Below, one piece after another: positions 16,312 through 24,955 of a stretch of 64,000 nt of DNA (positions within the stretch are counted from its first letter, which is position 1; the number at the start of each line of letters is the position of its first letter). The notes below the pieces were generated by a model. That model made no database searches, was not told where the DNA came from, and worked only from the letters and a program-made list of their open reading frames with translations. This DNA comes from Kaistella polysaccharea (GTDB lineage: Bacteria; Bacteroidota; Bacteroidia; Flavobacteriales; Weeksellaceae): positions 1,612,001 through 1,676,000 of the forward strand of contig NZ_CP084528.1 in NCBI RefSeq assembly GCF_020410745.1, read 5' to 3'. The translations under genes and the position numbers were made by a program.

Positions 16312-17340
16312 ATGAAAATAATTGTCCCTATGGCTGGACGAGGTTCCAGATTACGACCACACACGCTTACCGTTCCAAAACCTTTAATCCCAATTGCTGG
16401 AAAGCCAATTGTACAGCGCCTTGTAGAAGATATTGCAAAGGTTGCCGGTGAAAAAATTGACGAAATTGCTTTTATTATTGGAGATTTTGGAGCCGAAGTT
16501 GAGGCATCCTTAATCCAGATTGCACAAAACTTAGGTGCGAAAGGAACCGTTTACACGCAAGATGAACCTCTGGGAACCGCTCATGCTATTAAATGCGCAG
16601 AAAATTCCATGCAAGGAGATGTAGTTGTCGCTTTTGCAGACACTTTATTTAAAGCTGATTTCAAACTTGATAAAAATTCAGACGGTGTAATTTGGGTGAA
16701 AAAAGTGGAAGATCCATCGGCTTTCGGTGTCGTAAAATTAGACGATTATGGATTTATTACTGACTTTGTCGAAAAGCCAAAAACATTCGTATCTGACCTG
16801 GCAATTATCGGAATCTATTATTTCAACTCAGCGGAAAAACTGATGAGTGAAATTAATTATATCATGGATAATGATATTAAAGAAGGCGGAGAATTCCAGT
16901 TGACCACAGCTTTAGAAAACCTACGCCAAAAAGGAGCTAAATTCTCTTTAGGTAAAGTAGATGACTGGATGGATTGCGGAAATAAAAATGCGACTGTAGA
17001 AACCAATGGTAAAGTTTTGGGCTATGAAAAAGATAATCTTTCTGAGTATCCAGAATCATCCACCATTGAAAACTGCTTAATAATTCCGCCGTGTTTTATT
17101 GGTGAAAATGTAAAACTTTCTAATTCTAAAATTGGTCCGCGTGTTTCCATCGGCAATAATACCATCGTTATCAACTCAAATATCGACAACTCATTAATTC
17201 AGGAAAATACAGTAATTGACCACGGAAATTTAAGCAACTCTATGATCGGGAATTCAGCGCATTATTATGGTGTGGCTCGGGAAATTTCATTGGGAGATTA
17301 TTCCGTACTTGACTTTCTGTCGAAAGGCGAAAAACATTAG
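16312..17340 (+). CDS. Sugar-1-phosphate nucleotidyltransferase (RmlA/GlmU-like) with left-handed beta-helix tail
   Basis: This 342-residue enzyme probably makes an NDP-sugar for surface glycans. The N-terminus has the nucleotidyltransferase signature PMAGRGSRLRPHT followed by PKPLIPIAGKP. EPLGTAHAI and FADTLF (metal-binding Asp) follow, and the C-terminal third has hexapeptide-like repeats (IENCLIIPP, IGENVKL, IGPRVSIGN, IINS). The start at 16312 was chosen over an in-frame ATG at 16249 because the catalytic motif begins at once. The exact sugar is not clear from sequence. Flippase, dut and envelope proteins are its neighbours on the same strand. Confidence 0.85.
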   Translation: MKIIVPMAGRGSRLRPHTLTVPKPLIPIAGKPIVQRLVEDIAKVAGEKIDEIAFIIGDFGAEVEASLIQIAQNLGAKGTVYTQDEPLGTAHAIKCAENSMQGDVVVAFADTLFKADFKLDKNSDGVIWVKKVEDPSAFGVVKLDDYGFITDFVEKPKTFVSDLAIIGIYYFNSAEKLMSEINYIMDNDIKEGGEFQLTTALENLRQKGAKFSLGKVDDWMDCGNKNATVETNGKVLGYEKDNLSEYPESSTIENCLIIPPCFIGENVKLSNSKIGPRVSIGNNTIVINSNIDNSLIQENTVIDHGNLSNSMIGNSAHYYGVAREISLGDYSVLDFLSKGEKH

Positions 17341-17414
17341 ATCGAAAAGTAATGATCCAAAAACATATCAAAGATTTTTCCGTTACTAAGAGGTTATCTT
17401 AAACCGAATATTGA

Positions 17415-18209
17415 ATGAATAAATATATTATCCCACTTGCAGTCTTGCTTTTAGTGTCATCTTGTAAGACGAGAAACGCCACTGAAAAGCCAATCAGTAC
17501 GACCACTCCACTTGCATCAACTGCTGCTTTCTTTAAAAAAATAAATGAGAGAACCGATTTTCAACAGTTGAAAATCAATTCCAGAATAACCGCCGAGACC
17601 GGAACATTCATTCCACCACTCGATGCGACCATTTATTTGGAGAAAGACCAAAAGATTTGGATCAATATGATCGCTATTTTTCTGAATGTAGGTCGTGGGA
17701 TTGCAACACCAGAAGGAATTAAAGGATATGAAAAATGGAATAAAACTTATATTGAATCTGATTTCACCTATGTGAACAATCTATTAAATGTAAATTTTAT
17801 CGACTATAATTCATTCCAGAATTTACTTTTAGGTAAAACATTTATACCGGTAAATTCTGCAGATTTTGAAGTGACAAAAAATGCGCAAGGTTATACTTTA
17901 AAAAGCATTAAAAATTTGCAATTTAAAACCAATGGCGAATCATCGTCGTATATGGCTTCTGTAGACTACGCTGAGAATTTAGATTTGACGAAGGTTTCTT
18001 TACAAAAAGTAAATGCGCAGGATTATCTGGAAGTTAGCTACGGAAATTGGGAAGATTTCGACAATATAAGAGTTCCGAAAAACGTTAAAATTGTAATAAA
18101 AGGTGCTAAAAACAGCCAAATTTTATTAGAAAATACGAAATTCGACACTTCTAAAATGCAAACCCCGTATTCCGTTCCGGAAAATTATACGAAAACTGAG
18201 ATCAAATGA
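17415..18209 (+). CDS. DUF4292 lipoprotein
   Basis: This 264-residue protein starts with a lipoprotein signal (lipobox LLVSSC, Cys17) and belongs to DUF4292, a Bacteroidota family with a LolB/LolA-like beta fold. Such proteins sit in the outer or inner membrane facing the periplasm, and a role in envelope lipid or lipoprotein handling is suspected but not established. Its stop overlaps the start of the EnvC-like gene (ATGA at 18206-18209), a pairing usual in flavobacteria and suggesting coupled translation. Confidence 0.85.
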   Translation: MNKYIIPLAVLLLVSSCKTRNATEKPISTTTPLASTAAFFKKINERTDFQQLKINSRITAETGTFIPPLDATIYLEKDQKIWINMIAIFLNVGRGIATPEGIKGYEKWNKTYIESDFTYVNNLLNVNFIDYNSFQNLLLGKTFIPVNSADFEVTKNAQGYTLKSIKNLQFKTNGESSSYMASVDYAENLDLTKVSLQKVNAQDYLEVSYGNWEDFDNIRVPKNVKIVIKGAKNSQILLENTKFDTSKMQTPYSVPENYTKTEIK

Positions 18210-19789
18210 TTAGAAAAGTAAGCTTTTTTGTAGGAATTCTTCTGTTTAGCTTTTTTTCTGCGCAGAAAAAAGAACAACTGCAAAAGCAGAATGCCGACTT
18301 AAAAAGACAAATTGCAGCTATCAATTCAAATTTGGCAAAGACGCAGCAACAGTCTAAACTATCGATTTCTTACTTAACTGAAGTTCAGAAAAAAATTCAG
18401 CTTAGGGAAAAAGTGTACACCAATACACAAAAGGAAAAGCGTTTGATTGAAGATGAGATTTATCTTCGTCAGTTGGAAATTAACCGTCAGAATCGTGAAC
18501 TGGCCGTTTTAAGAAAAAATTATGCTGAAGTTTTGGTAAAAGCTTATAAAAATAAAGGTGTACAAAATAAGGTGACTTTTATTTTATCTTCTAAAAACTT
18601 AGGAGAAGCTTTACGGAGAGTTCAATATTTGAAAGATTATTCAGATTATCAAGATAAGAAAGCGGCAGAAATTTCAACCGCTGCGAAAGTGTTGTTAGAA
18701 AATATTTCGCTGAAGCAGCAATCTGTAAAGGATAAGGAAACTATACTTGCAAATCAACAAAAAGACTTGCTCACCATTGAAGCTGAAAAGAAAACAAAAC
18801 AGTCGTTACTGGAAGATTTTAAGAAAAATGAAGTTCAGCTTACCTCAGAATTAAAGCAGAAACAAACGGAATCAAAAGCGCTGGAAGGGCAAATTCGTTC
18901 CATTATCGCAGAAGAAATTCGGATTGCAAAAGCAAAAGCAGAGGAAAATAAAAAGATAGAAGCAGAAAAAATACGCTTAGCAAAAATTGCAGCCGGTAGA
19001 GAAAAAGCTCGAATTGAAGCAGAAAACCGTGCAAAAATGGAAGCTCTGGCCTTAGAAAAGAAGAAAGCAGATGATGAAGCGCGTCGACTGAAAGAAATTT
19101 CAGACCGAAAAGCAGAAGAAGAAGCTGACCGATCAAAAATTGCAGCCGCGGCTGATGCTAAAAAAAGTGATGATGCAAGAACTGCCGCTGATGCTGAAAA
19201 AGCAGAGGCACGACGTTTAGCCGCAGCTAAAGATGCAGCAACCGCCGCAGCAAATGCTAAAGCAGCAGCCGACAAAGCAGCATCTGCAAGAGAAGCTGAA
19301 GCCACTATGGCGAAGAGAAATGAAGCGGAGAAAAAGGCTGCGGAAACTAAAGCGATGACCAATTATGGCGTATCTTCTGCAGTAGGAAATAATTTCGCGA
19401 GCAATCGTGGTAAAATGGGAATGCCGGCGTATGGAACAATTACGCATCGATTCGGTCGCCAGCCACATCCAGTTTTTAAAAATATTGTAGAAGAAAATAA
19501 CGGAATTAAGATCTCAGTAAGTAAAGGAACCGTGGCAAAATGTGTAGCTCCAGGAACTGTATCCCGTGTAGTTGCTTCCGCAGATGGATCAAAAACCGTG
19601 ATTGTGAAACATGGAGATTACTTTACAATTTATGCCAATCTGGCCAGCACAATGGTTTCTGCAAATCAGCAGGTTTCCGCGGGAAGCTCCATGGGAGTTG
19701 TTGGTTCAGATTTTGACGGAACTTATACATTGGATTTCCAAATTTGGAATGGCAGTAATCCAGTAGATCCATTAGGTTGGATTAATTAA
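18206..19789 (+). CDS. EnvC-like murein hydrolase activator (coiled coil plus degenerate LytM/M23 domain)
   Basis: This 527-residue exported protein has a signal peptide of about 19 residues (ending SAQ), a long Gln/Lys/Ala/Glu-rich coiled coil from about 20 to 390, and a C-terminal LytM (M23) domain from about 405. Catalytic residues appear lost: the usual H-x-D pattern reads NGIKI, the HxH-type HL position reads YANL, and the last histidine reads LDFQIW. The protein is therefore likely a non-catalytic activator of cell-wall amidases, as EnvC is. The Ala-rich part creates a long antisense ORF that is not a gene. It overlaps the DUF4292 stop and precedes tatA. Confidence 0.87.
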   Translation: MIRKVSFFVGILLFSFFSAQKKEQLQKQNADLKRQIAAINSNLAKTQQQSKLSISYLTEVQKKIQLREKVYTNTQKEKRLIEDEIYLRQLEINRQNRELAVLRKNYAEVLVKAYKNKGVQNKVTFILSSKNLGEALRRVQYLKDYSDYQDKKAAEISTAAKVLLENISLKQQSVKDKETILANQQKDLLTIEAEKKTKQSLLEDFKKNEVQLTSELKQKQTESKALEGQIRSIIAEEIRIAKAKAEENKKIEAEKIRLAKIAAGREKARIEAENRAKMEALALEKKKADDEARRLKEISDRKAEEEADRSKIAAAADAKKSDDARTAADAEKAEARRLAAAKDAATAAANAKAAADKAASAREAEATMAKRNEAEKKAAETKAMTNYGVSSAVGNNFASNRGKMGMPAYGTITHRFGRQPHPVFKNIVEENNGIKISVSKGTVAKCVAPGTVSRVVASADGSKTVIVKHGDYFTIYANLASTMVSANQQVSAGSSMGVVGSDFDGTYTLDFQIWNGSNPVDPLGWIN

Positions 19790-19822
19790 AAAGAATAATA
19801 TAACTTTGTTTAAAATTAGAAT

Positions 19823-20026
19823 ATGAACACAATATCCATACTCGCACTCTCTTGGCAACATTTGCTGATCGTAGCTTTAATCATTTTAGTGTTTTTCGGC
19901 GGACGCAAGATTCCTGAAATGATGAGAGGTTTAGGCTCTGGCATTAAAGAATTTAAAGATGCGGTAAAAGAAGAGGACCAAAAAAAACCGGAAGAAACCA
20001 GCAGTAATTCCAGCACGACTCCTTAA
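19823..20026 (+). CDS. tatA: Sec-independent translocase subunit TatA/TatE
   Basis: This 67-residue single-span membrane protein oligomerises to form the translocation element of the Tat pathway for folded proteins. A short N-terminus precedes a membrane helix (about residues 12-25), then the hinge FFGGRKIPE and an amphipathic helix GLGSGIKEFKDAV, followed by a polar Ser/Thr tail. tatC is not in the window. It lies in the plus-strand run between the EnvC-like gene and a DUF4254 gene, 34 bp after the former. Confidence 0.93.
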   Translation: MNTISILALSWQHLLIVALIILVFFGGRKIPEMMRGLGSGIKEFKDAVKEEDQKKPEETSSNSSTTP

Positions 20027-20036
20027 AAAGCAGTAC

Positions 20037-20648
20037 ATGAATTTTACAGAAACTGCGTGGGAAATTTTCAACAAATCAATTGCTGACTATCATCTTGCGG
20101 ATAATGTAGATGCACCATTAAAAAATCCTTATTCCGGCAATAGTTTGGAACAGCTTTTGTATGCAAAGAATTGGATTGACACCGTTCAATGGCATTTGGA
20201 AGATATTATTCGCGACGAAAATATAGACCCGACGGAAGCATTACAACTTAAACGAACAATTGACTCTTCAAATCAGAAAAGAACAGATTTGGTAGAGTTT
20301 ATTGATGGATGGTTCCTCGAAAAGTATAAATTAGTAACTCCCGAAAGCGACGCGAGGATTAATACGGAAACTCCCGCTTGGGCGATAGACCGCCTTTCCA
20401 TTTTAGCCTTAAAAGTGTATCATATGAGGTTGGAGGCTCAGCGAGAGTCTGCAAGTGAAGAACATAGAAATACTTGCAGAGCAAAACTTGATGTGCTGCT
20501 GGAACAACAAAAAGATCTCACCCAAGCAATAGAATATTTGCTTTTTGATATTGAGAACGGTAAAATTAAGATGAAAGTTTACAAACAAATGAAGATGTAT
20601 AATGATGAAACTCTTAATCCGATCCTTTATCAAAAATCGGAAAAATGA
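20037..20648 (+). CDS. DUF4254 protein
   Basis: This 203-residue soluble helical protein is of the DUF4254 family, known mainly from Bacteroidota, with unassigned function. Characteristic segments are WHLEDIIRD near residue 58 and RTDLVEFID near residue 83, plus a helical C-terminus. It has no signal peptide. It begins 11 bp after tatA and its stop overlaps the start of the next lipoprotein gene (ATGA). A conserved operon position beside glycan-related genes has led to guesses of a link to LPS or capsule assembly, which the sequence alone cannot confirm. Confidence 0.78.
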   Translation: MNFTETAWEIFNKSIADYHLADNVDAPLKNPYSGNSLEQLLYAKNWIDTVQWHLEDIIRDENIDPTEALQLKRTIDSSNQKRTDLVEFIDGWFLEKYKLVTPESDARINTETPAWAIDRLSILALKVYHMRLEAQRESASEEHRNTCRAKLDVLLEQQKDLTQAIEYLLFDIENGKIKMKVYKQMKMYNDETLNPILYQKSEK

Positions 20649-21115
20649 TTAAACTAAGCCTTAGATATATTTTAATTCTCACCTTTTTTCTGTCCTGTTC
20701 AGCGGATAAAATAAATTTGTCGCCGGTAGGAAACTCAATATTAGAAACTGGTGCGGAAAGAAGTGCTTACTCGTACAACAATCGCAAAAACCTGATTGTA
20801 TATTCTTCTGAAGTTACAAACTTAGTTTCATCTTTCCCAAAGTTTCGAAGCGATGCCGTAAACGGCGAAGTAACCAATCTAAAATATCACATCAAAGATT
20901 ACATTGGAGCCATGGAAGCCTATAATATTAATGGTTTAAATATTGCTCAAAGGAATTTTGAAAAGTCGTACAAGAAGCTTCAGAAATTAAGAAAATATCT
21001 AAACCCAGAAGAAGATCAGGTTTTAAACCGTTATCTCGTACGTATAAAAACAAATATGGCTTTTCTGGAGAGCAATATTCCAAAAGACTCGACCACTACT
21101 TCCCCTAAAAACTAA
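20645..21115 (+). CDS. Putative lipoprotein (156 aa)
   Basis: This short lipoprotein has a hydrophobic N-terminus and lipobox FFLSCS (Cys at about residue 18). The mature part is helical with a YKKLQKLRKYL stretch, and the end is Thr/Ser-rich. The family is not recognised. It is translationally coupled to DUF4254 (ATGA overlap) and precedes ribA by 8 bp. The operon position suggests an envelope role. Confidence 0.65.
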   Translation: MIKLSLRYILILTFFLSCSADKINLSPVGNSILETGAERSAYSYNNRKNLIVYSSEVTNLVSSFPKFRSDAVNGEVTNLKYHIKDYIGAMEAYNINGLNIAQRNFEKSYKKLQKLRKYLNPEEDQVLNRYLVRIKTNMAFLESNIPKDSTTTSPKN

Positions 21116-21123
21116 ATCCATCC

Positions 21124-21723
21124 ATGTTAAAAATTCAAGCAGAATCCAATGTACCCACAGAGTACGGGGAATTTCGTATGATTGCATTCGCTGAAGTTGA
21201 AACCGATTGGATGCCGCATATGGCAATTGTAGCTAAAAATACAGACTTTACCAAACCTGTAAATGTAAGATTTCATTCAGAGTGCATTACGGGCGAAGTT
21301 TTCCATTCAAAAAAATGCGAGTGCGGTCAACAGCTTGACGAAGCGATGAAATTCATTTATGAAAATGGTGGGATTATCGTTTATTTACGCCAAGAAGGCC
21401 GTAACATCGGGATAATCAATAAATTGAGAGCTTATGCTCTTCAGGAACAAGGTTTGGATACTGTTGAAGCAAATTTACAGTTAGGACTTCCAGCTGATGA
21501 CCGAAATTTCAGTATTGCCATCGAAATCTTGAATATTTTAAATGTGAAGGAAATTAATCTGCTGACCAATAATCCGGAGAAGATAAAATTTGTAACCGAC
21601 AGTAATATTAAACTTAATAAAAGAATTCCAATTCAAATGGATTCTACCATCGAAAGCGCAGGTTATCTTAAAGTAAAAAAAGATTATTTCGGTCATCTTT
21701 TAGACGACGAAAATAATCTTTAA
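21124..21723 (+). CDS. ribA: GTP cyclohydrolase II
   Basis: This 199-residue enzyme opens the imidazole ring of GTP, the first step of riboflavin synthesis. The zinc-binding cysteines appear in SECITGEVFHSKKCECGQ (three Cys), followed by the YLRQEGRNIGIINKLRAYALQ active-site block and the GTP-binding TNNPEKIKF near residue 157. The length fits a stand-alone RibA without the fused DHBP synthase domain. It ends the long plus-strand run and converges with deoD, 6 bp apart. Confidence 0.95.
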   Translation: MLKIQAESNVPTEYGEFRMIAFAEVETDWMPHMAIVAKNTDFTKPVNVRFHSECITGEVFHSKKCECGQQLDEAMKFIYENGGIIVYLRQEGRNIGIINKLRAYALQEQGLDTVEANLQLGLPADDRNFSIAIEILNILNVKEINLLTNNPEKIKFVTDSNIKLNKRIPIQMDSTIESAGYLKVKKDYFGHLLDDENNL

Positions 21724-21729
21724 ATAGTT

Positions 21730-22437
21730 TTACATTAAAATCGCGGTTTCCAAAGCCAATTCAATCATCGGTTTTAGAGCTTTTTCCCTTTGATCTGCCG
21801 TAATAAATTCACCTGTAGGAATAACATCTGATACTGTTAAAATAGTAGCAGCATTCTTGCCTAAATATTGCGCGTTTGCAAAAAGTGCAAAAGCTTCCAT
21901 CTCTACTGCAGTACAATTGTATTTCTTCGCGATTTCAGGGAGTTCCTGACTTTTTCTGTAAAAAATATCACTCGTATGAATGGTGGTCGGTATTAAATTT
22001 AGTGACAAAGTTTTCGCGGTATCATTCAACAAGCCGAAAACATTCCCAGGCGGCGAGAGGCGGTCTTCTTCTATGTCCCAGGCAAACTTCGCGTAAGTTG
22101 ATTCACTTGCTGCATATTCTACGTTAAGCAGATCATATACTTTTAAAGTATCATTGTAAGCACCACACGTTCCAATTCTAATAATAGTGTCTACATCAAA
22201 TTCGGTAAATAACTCGTAAGAATAAATACCGATGCTTGGAGCTCCCATTCCACTTGCACCTACTGAAACTTCTTTTCCCTTATACAATCCTGTAAAATAT
22301 AAAATACCTCTGGTTTCGCTGACCAGTTTAACGTCGTCTAAGAAATTTTCTGCAATATATTTTGCACGTCGGGGATCTCCTGGCTGGAGAATAGTTTTAG
22401 CGATTTGACCTTTTTTGGCTGCAATATGAACACTCAT
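21730..22437 (-). CDS. deoD: Purine-nucleoside phosphorylase
   Basis: This 235-residue hexameric-type phosphorylase cleaves purine (deoxy)nucleosides to the base and (deoxy)ribose-1-phosphate for salvage. Visible motifs are PGDPRRAKYIA near residue 19 (phosphate binding), GMGAPSIGIY near residue 63, RIGTCGA near residue 86, and TAVEMEAFALF near residue 175 with the catalytic-site SD in ILTVSDVI. In the common form the SD is followed by HI; here it is VI. It is convergent with ribA. Confidence 0.93.
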   Translation of the reverse strand: MSVHIAAKKGQIAKTILQPGDPRRAKYIAENFLDDVKLVSETRGILYFTGLYKGKEVSVGASGMGAPSIGIYSYELFTEFDVDTIIRIGTCGAYNDTLKVYDLLNVEYAASESTYAKFAWDIEEDRLSPPGNVFGLLNDTAKTLSLNLIPTTIHTSDIFYRKSQELPEIAKKYNCTAVEMEAFALFANAQYLGKNAATILTVSDVIPTGEFITADQREKALKPMIELALETAILM

Positions 22438-22459
22438 TTTATTTAATTTTTTGAATTCC

Positions 22460-22487
22460 TAAAGTTACTAAATACCCTCGATAACAA
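22460..22487 (-). promoter_or_regulatory. Putative deoD promoter
   Basis: On the minus strand a TTG (22487-22485) lies 17 nt from TAACTTTA (22467-22460), a -7 box with one mismatch, which ends 22 nt before the deoD start. Confidence 0.4.
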
Positions 22488-22503
22488 CTGAATTATCACC
22501 AAG

Positions 22504-22527
22504 AAAAAACCACCGCGAATGCAGTGG
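22504..22527 (-). terminator. Terminator of the 174-aa lipoprotein gene
   Basis: On the minus strand, CCAC-type arms (22521-22527 with 22510-22516) form a stem with an inner mismatch and a 4-nt loop, followed by a T tract. Confidence 0.6.
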
Positions 22528-22549
22528 CTTTTATGAAGTTTATAAAATT

Positions 22550-23074
22550 TTACAAATTTTCTACTTTCGTATCATCAATATTAAAGAATTTGATAACACT
22601 GTTGTAATCTGTGTAATTTACATCTGCGTTTTTAGAACCTTGTGATGTTGGAACCAGCACCACTCTAAATGTTTGGTTGTTTAAATATTCTGGTGTTGTA
22701 CTTACATCATAGTTTCCGTCTGCGTAAATTTGAATATCATTTTTCGTGAAGTCAAAATCATAATCAAGCTCTCTTCCATCACTTAAATAAACGGTTCTAG
22801 GAATAGATTGCCAAACTGGAGAACCATCTGTTCCCGTACCTGCTTTCCTGTAGATCAAAACAACATCCGTATTATACAATGGTGTTGTAAAATTTCGGGA
22901 AATGGTGTATTGATTACTGCTGTTTTTTATAAAATTGGTGCCATTTATATCAAGAACTACCGAATACGTGTCGTTATCTTGTTGATTAACTACGTCATTA
23001 CTTCTATCGTCACAACTTGCTAGCGCTCCGAAACTGAAAATTCCCAGTAGCGCGAATAAAAAATATTTTTTCAT
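22550..23074 (-). CDS. Putative lipoprotein (174 aa)
   Basis: This is a 174-residue exported lipoprotein. Starting at the ATG at 23074, the sequence has a typical lipoprotein signal with Cys about residue 21 (ALASCDD). The mature part is beta-rich with no recognised family, containing a YTISRNFTTPLYNTDVV stretch. An upstream in-frame ATG at 23137 adds a 21-residue non-signal extension and was rejected. The gene stands alone with its own terminator. Confidence 0.65.
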   Translation of the reverse strand: MKKYFLFALLGIFSFGALASCDDRSNDVVNQQDNDTYSVVLDINGTNFIKNSSNQYTISRNFTTPLYNTDVVLIYRKAGTGTDGSPVWQSIPRTVYLSDGRELDYDFDFTKNDIQIYADGNYDVSTTPEYLNNQTFRVVLVPTSQGSKNADVNYTDYNSVIKFFNIDDTKVENL

Positions 23075-23156
23075 TATAAGTAAATTTTTAGGATTATTAG
23101 AAGCTACAGGACAAGATGTATGCCAATAAAATTTCATGTTTGAAAATTAAATATTG

Positions 23157-23164
23157 TATTTTTG
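23157..23164 (+). promoter_or_regulatory. -7 box of the GH3-bshA unit
   Basis: TATTTTTG is an exact TAnnTTTG match, 18 nt before the GH3 start. The nearest TTTG (23139-23142) is 14 nt away. Confidence 0.4.
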
Positions 23165-23182
23165 TTCAACTTAATTCTCCGA

Positions 23183-24922
23183 ATGAAAAATTATTCACGC
23201 TACTTTTCTATACCTTTATTATTGACCATCTTTTTAAGGATACTTGCGCCCGCACAGTATCAACCCAAAAACATAACTGATTCTGAATTAAAAAAAGCAA
23301 ATAGTTGGGTTGAAGCTGAATACAATTCTTTAACACAAGACGAAAAGTTGGGTCAACTTTTTATAGTTGCGCTGTACACCAATAAAGGTGAAGATCATAT
23401 TGAAGGAGTAAGAAATTTGGTTCAGAAAGAAAAGATAGGCGGATTAATTCTGATGCAGGATGATGCGGCGCGCGAAATTAACTTGGTGAACGAATTTCAA
23501 AAAAAATCTAAAATTCCGCTTATGATTGGCATGGATGCCGAGTGGGGACTTTACCAAAGAATTCCTACTGCACATAAATTTCCGTGGGCGATGACTTTAG
23601 GAGCGATTCAGGATAAAAATTTAATTACAGAAATGGCAGCTAAAATTGCGGAAGACTGTAAAAGAATGGGGATTAACTGGGACTTCGCACCAGTTGTTGA
23701 CGTTAACACCAATCCAAATAATCCAATAATCGGAAACCGTAGTTTCGGCTCGGAGGTTTCTAATGTCGTAGCCTCAGCTATGGCGTATTCTAATGGGTTA
23801 CAAGATCACAATATCTTAGCAGCGATCAAGCACTTTCCGGGTCACGGCGATACTGATAAAGATTCGCATCTTGATTTGCCCGTAGTTTCTCACTCTCTAA
23901 AAAGATTAAATGAAATTGAAATTGCACCTTTTAAAGCATTGATGGATAAAGGAATTGGTGGTGTAATGGTGGCACATCTTTATGTTCCAGCCTTAGAAAA
24001 AAGGAAAGGTATTCCCGCTTCTATTTCGAAAAATATCATTACGGGAATTTTAAAAGAACAACTGGGTTATAAAGGTTTAATCATTACCGATGCCTTAAAT
24101 ATGGGCGCCGTTGCCAATAAATTTAAAGCGGGTGAACTTGATGCCTTAGCATTCAAAGCCGGCAATGACATTATGCTTTTTTCACAAGATGTTTCTACGG
24201 GAAAAAAACTGATTCAAGAAGCGATCGACAGCGGAGAAATCTCCCAAAAAAGAGTGGAGGAAAGCGTAAAAAAAATTCTCTTAACCAAATATTTTTTGGG
24301 TCTTGATGATTATGAACCCAGAGATCCAAAAAACATTAATGAAGATCTAAACAACGACTCTCATCAGAAAGTTGTTCAGAAAATGTATGCGAATGCATTA
24401 ACTTTAATAAAAGATGAAAAAAAACTACTTCCGCTGAATTGTAATGAAACCTATTATTACGTGCCGCTTGAAGAGGCACCTTACCAAACTTTTCTAGATA
24501 ATTTGAATTTAAATACGACTGTTATGGTAAAGAAATCCTCAGAAATCTCTTCAATTCCTCCAAATTCGAAAGTAATTGTTGGTTTTCACAAAGACAATTC
24601 TACCGCTTATAAGCCTTATAAAATATCTGCGGAAAGTAAAAAAACATTAAGTGATTTAAGTAAAAACAACTCAATTATTCTTACGGTTTTCGGCTCCGCT
24701 TATGCGTTACAAGACATTGATATTTCAAAATTATCAACCGTATTAGTTGCTTATGAAAACAATGACGATTCTATGAAAGCAACCACAAAAGCACTTTCTG
24801 GAGAAACTAAAATCTGGGGAAAACTTCCCGTTTTAGTCAATGAAAATTTAAAAGCCGGAACTGGAATGGAACTTAATCCCTCAACAAGAATTAATCTTCC
24901 AACCACACAAAAACAAAATTAA
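23183..24922 (+). CDS. Glycoside hydrolase family 3, NagZ-like beta-N-acetylhexosaminidase
   Basis: This 579-residue enzyme has an N-terminal hydrophobic signal, so it probably acts outside the cytoplasm. The GH3 catalytic domain shows IGMDAEWG, KHFPGHGDTDKDSH near residue 215 (the His/Asp catalytic pair of NagZ-type enzymes), and ITDALNMG near residue 300 with the nucleophile Asp. A C-terminal domain of about 200 residues follows; the class C beta-lactamase-like fusion partner seen in some Bacteroidota homologues is absent. The likely role is trimming of peptidoglycan or amino-sugar glycans. bshA follows after 33 bp. An in-frame TTG at 23162 was not used. Confidence 0.85.
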   Translation: MKNYSRYFSIPLLLTIFLRILAPAQYQPKNITDSELKKANSWVEAEYNSLTQDEKLGQLFIVALYTNKGEDHIEGVRNLVQKEKIGGLILMQDDAAREINLVNEFQKKSKIPLMIGMDAEWGLYQRIPTAHKFPWAMTLGAIQDKNLITEMAAKIAEDCKRMGINWDFAPVVDVNTNPNNPIIGNRSFGSEVSNVVASAMAYSNGLQDHNILAAIKHFPGHGDTDKDSHLDLPVVSHSLKRLNEIEIAPFKALMDKGIGGVMVAHLYVPALEKRKGIPASISKNIITGILKEQLGYKGLIITDALNMGAVANKFKAGELDALAFKAGNDIMLFSQDVSTGKKLIQEAIDSGEISQKRVEESVKKILLTKYFLGLDDYEPRDPKNINEDLNNDSHQKVVQKMYANALTLIKDEKKLLPLNCNETYYYVPLEEAPYQTFLDNLNLNTTVMVKKSSEISSIPPNSKVIVGFHKDNSTAYKPYKISAESKKTLSDLSKNNSIILTVFGSAYALQDIDISKLSTVLVAYENNDDSMKATTKALSGETKIWGKLPVLVNENLKAGTGMELNPSTRINLPTTQKQN

Positions 24923-24955
24923 CAATTGAGTAATTTCAATTTGAAAAATAAAGCT

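Noticed and set aside
18835-19362. 175-residue minus-strand ORF, rich in Ala and Ser
   Set aside because: It is antisense to the Ala/Lys/Glu-rich coiled coil of the EnvC-like gene, and its composition is a mirror of it. No family match or start context.
23074-23137. Upstream in-frame start for the 174-aa lipoprotein
   Set aside because: The extension puts non-signal residues before a good lipoprotein signal.
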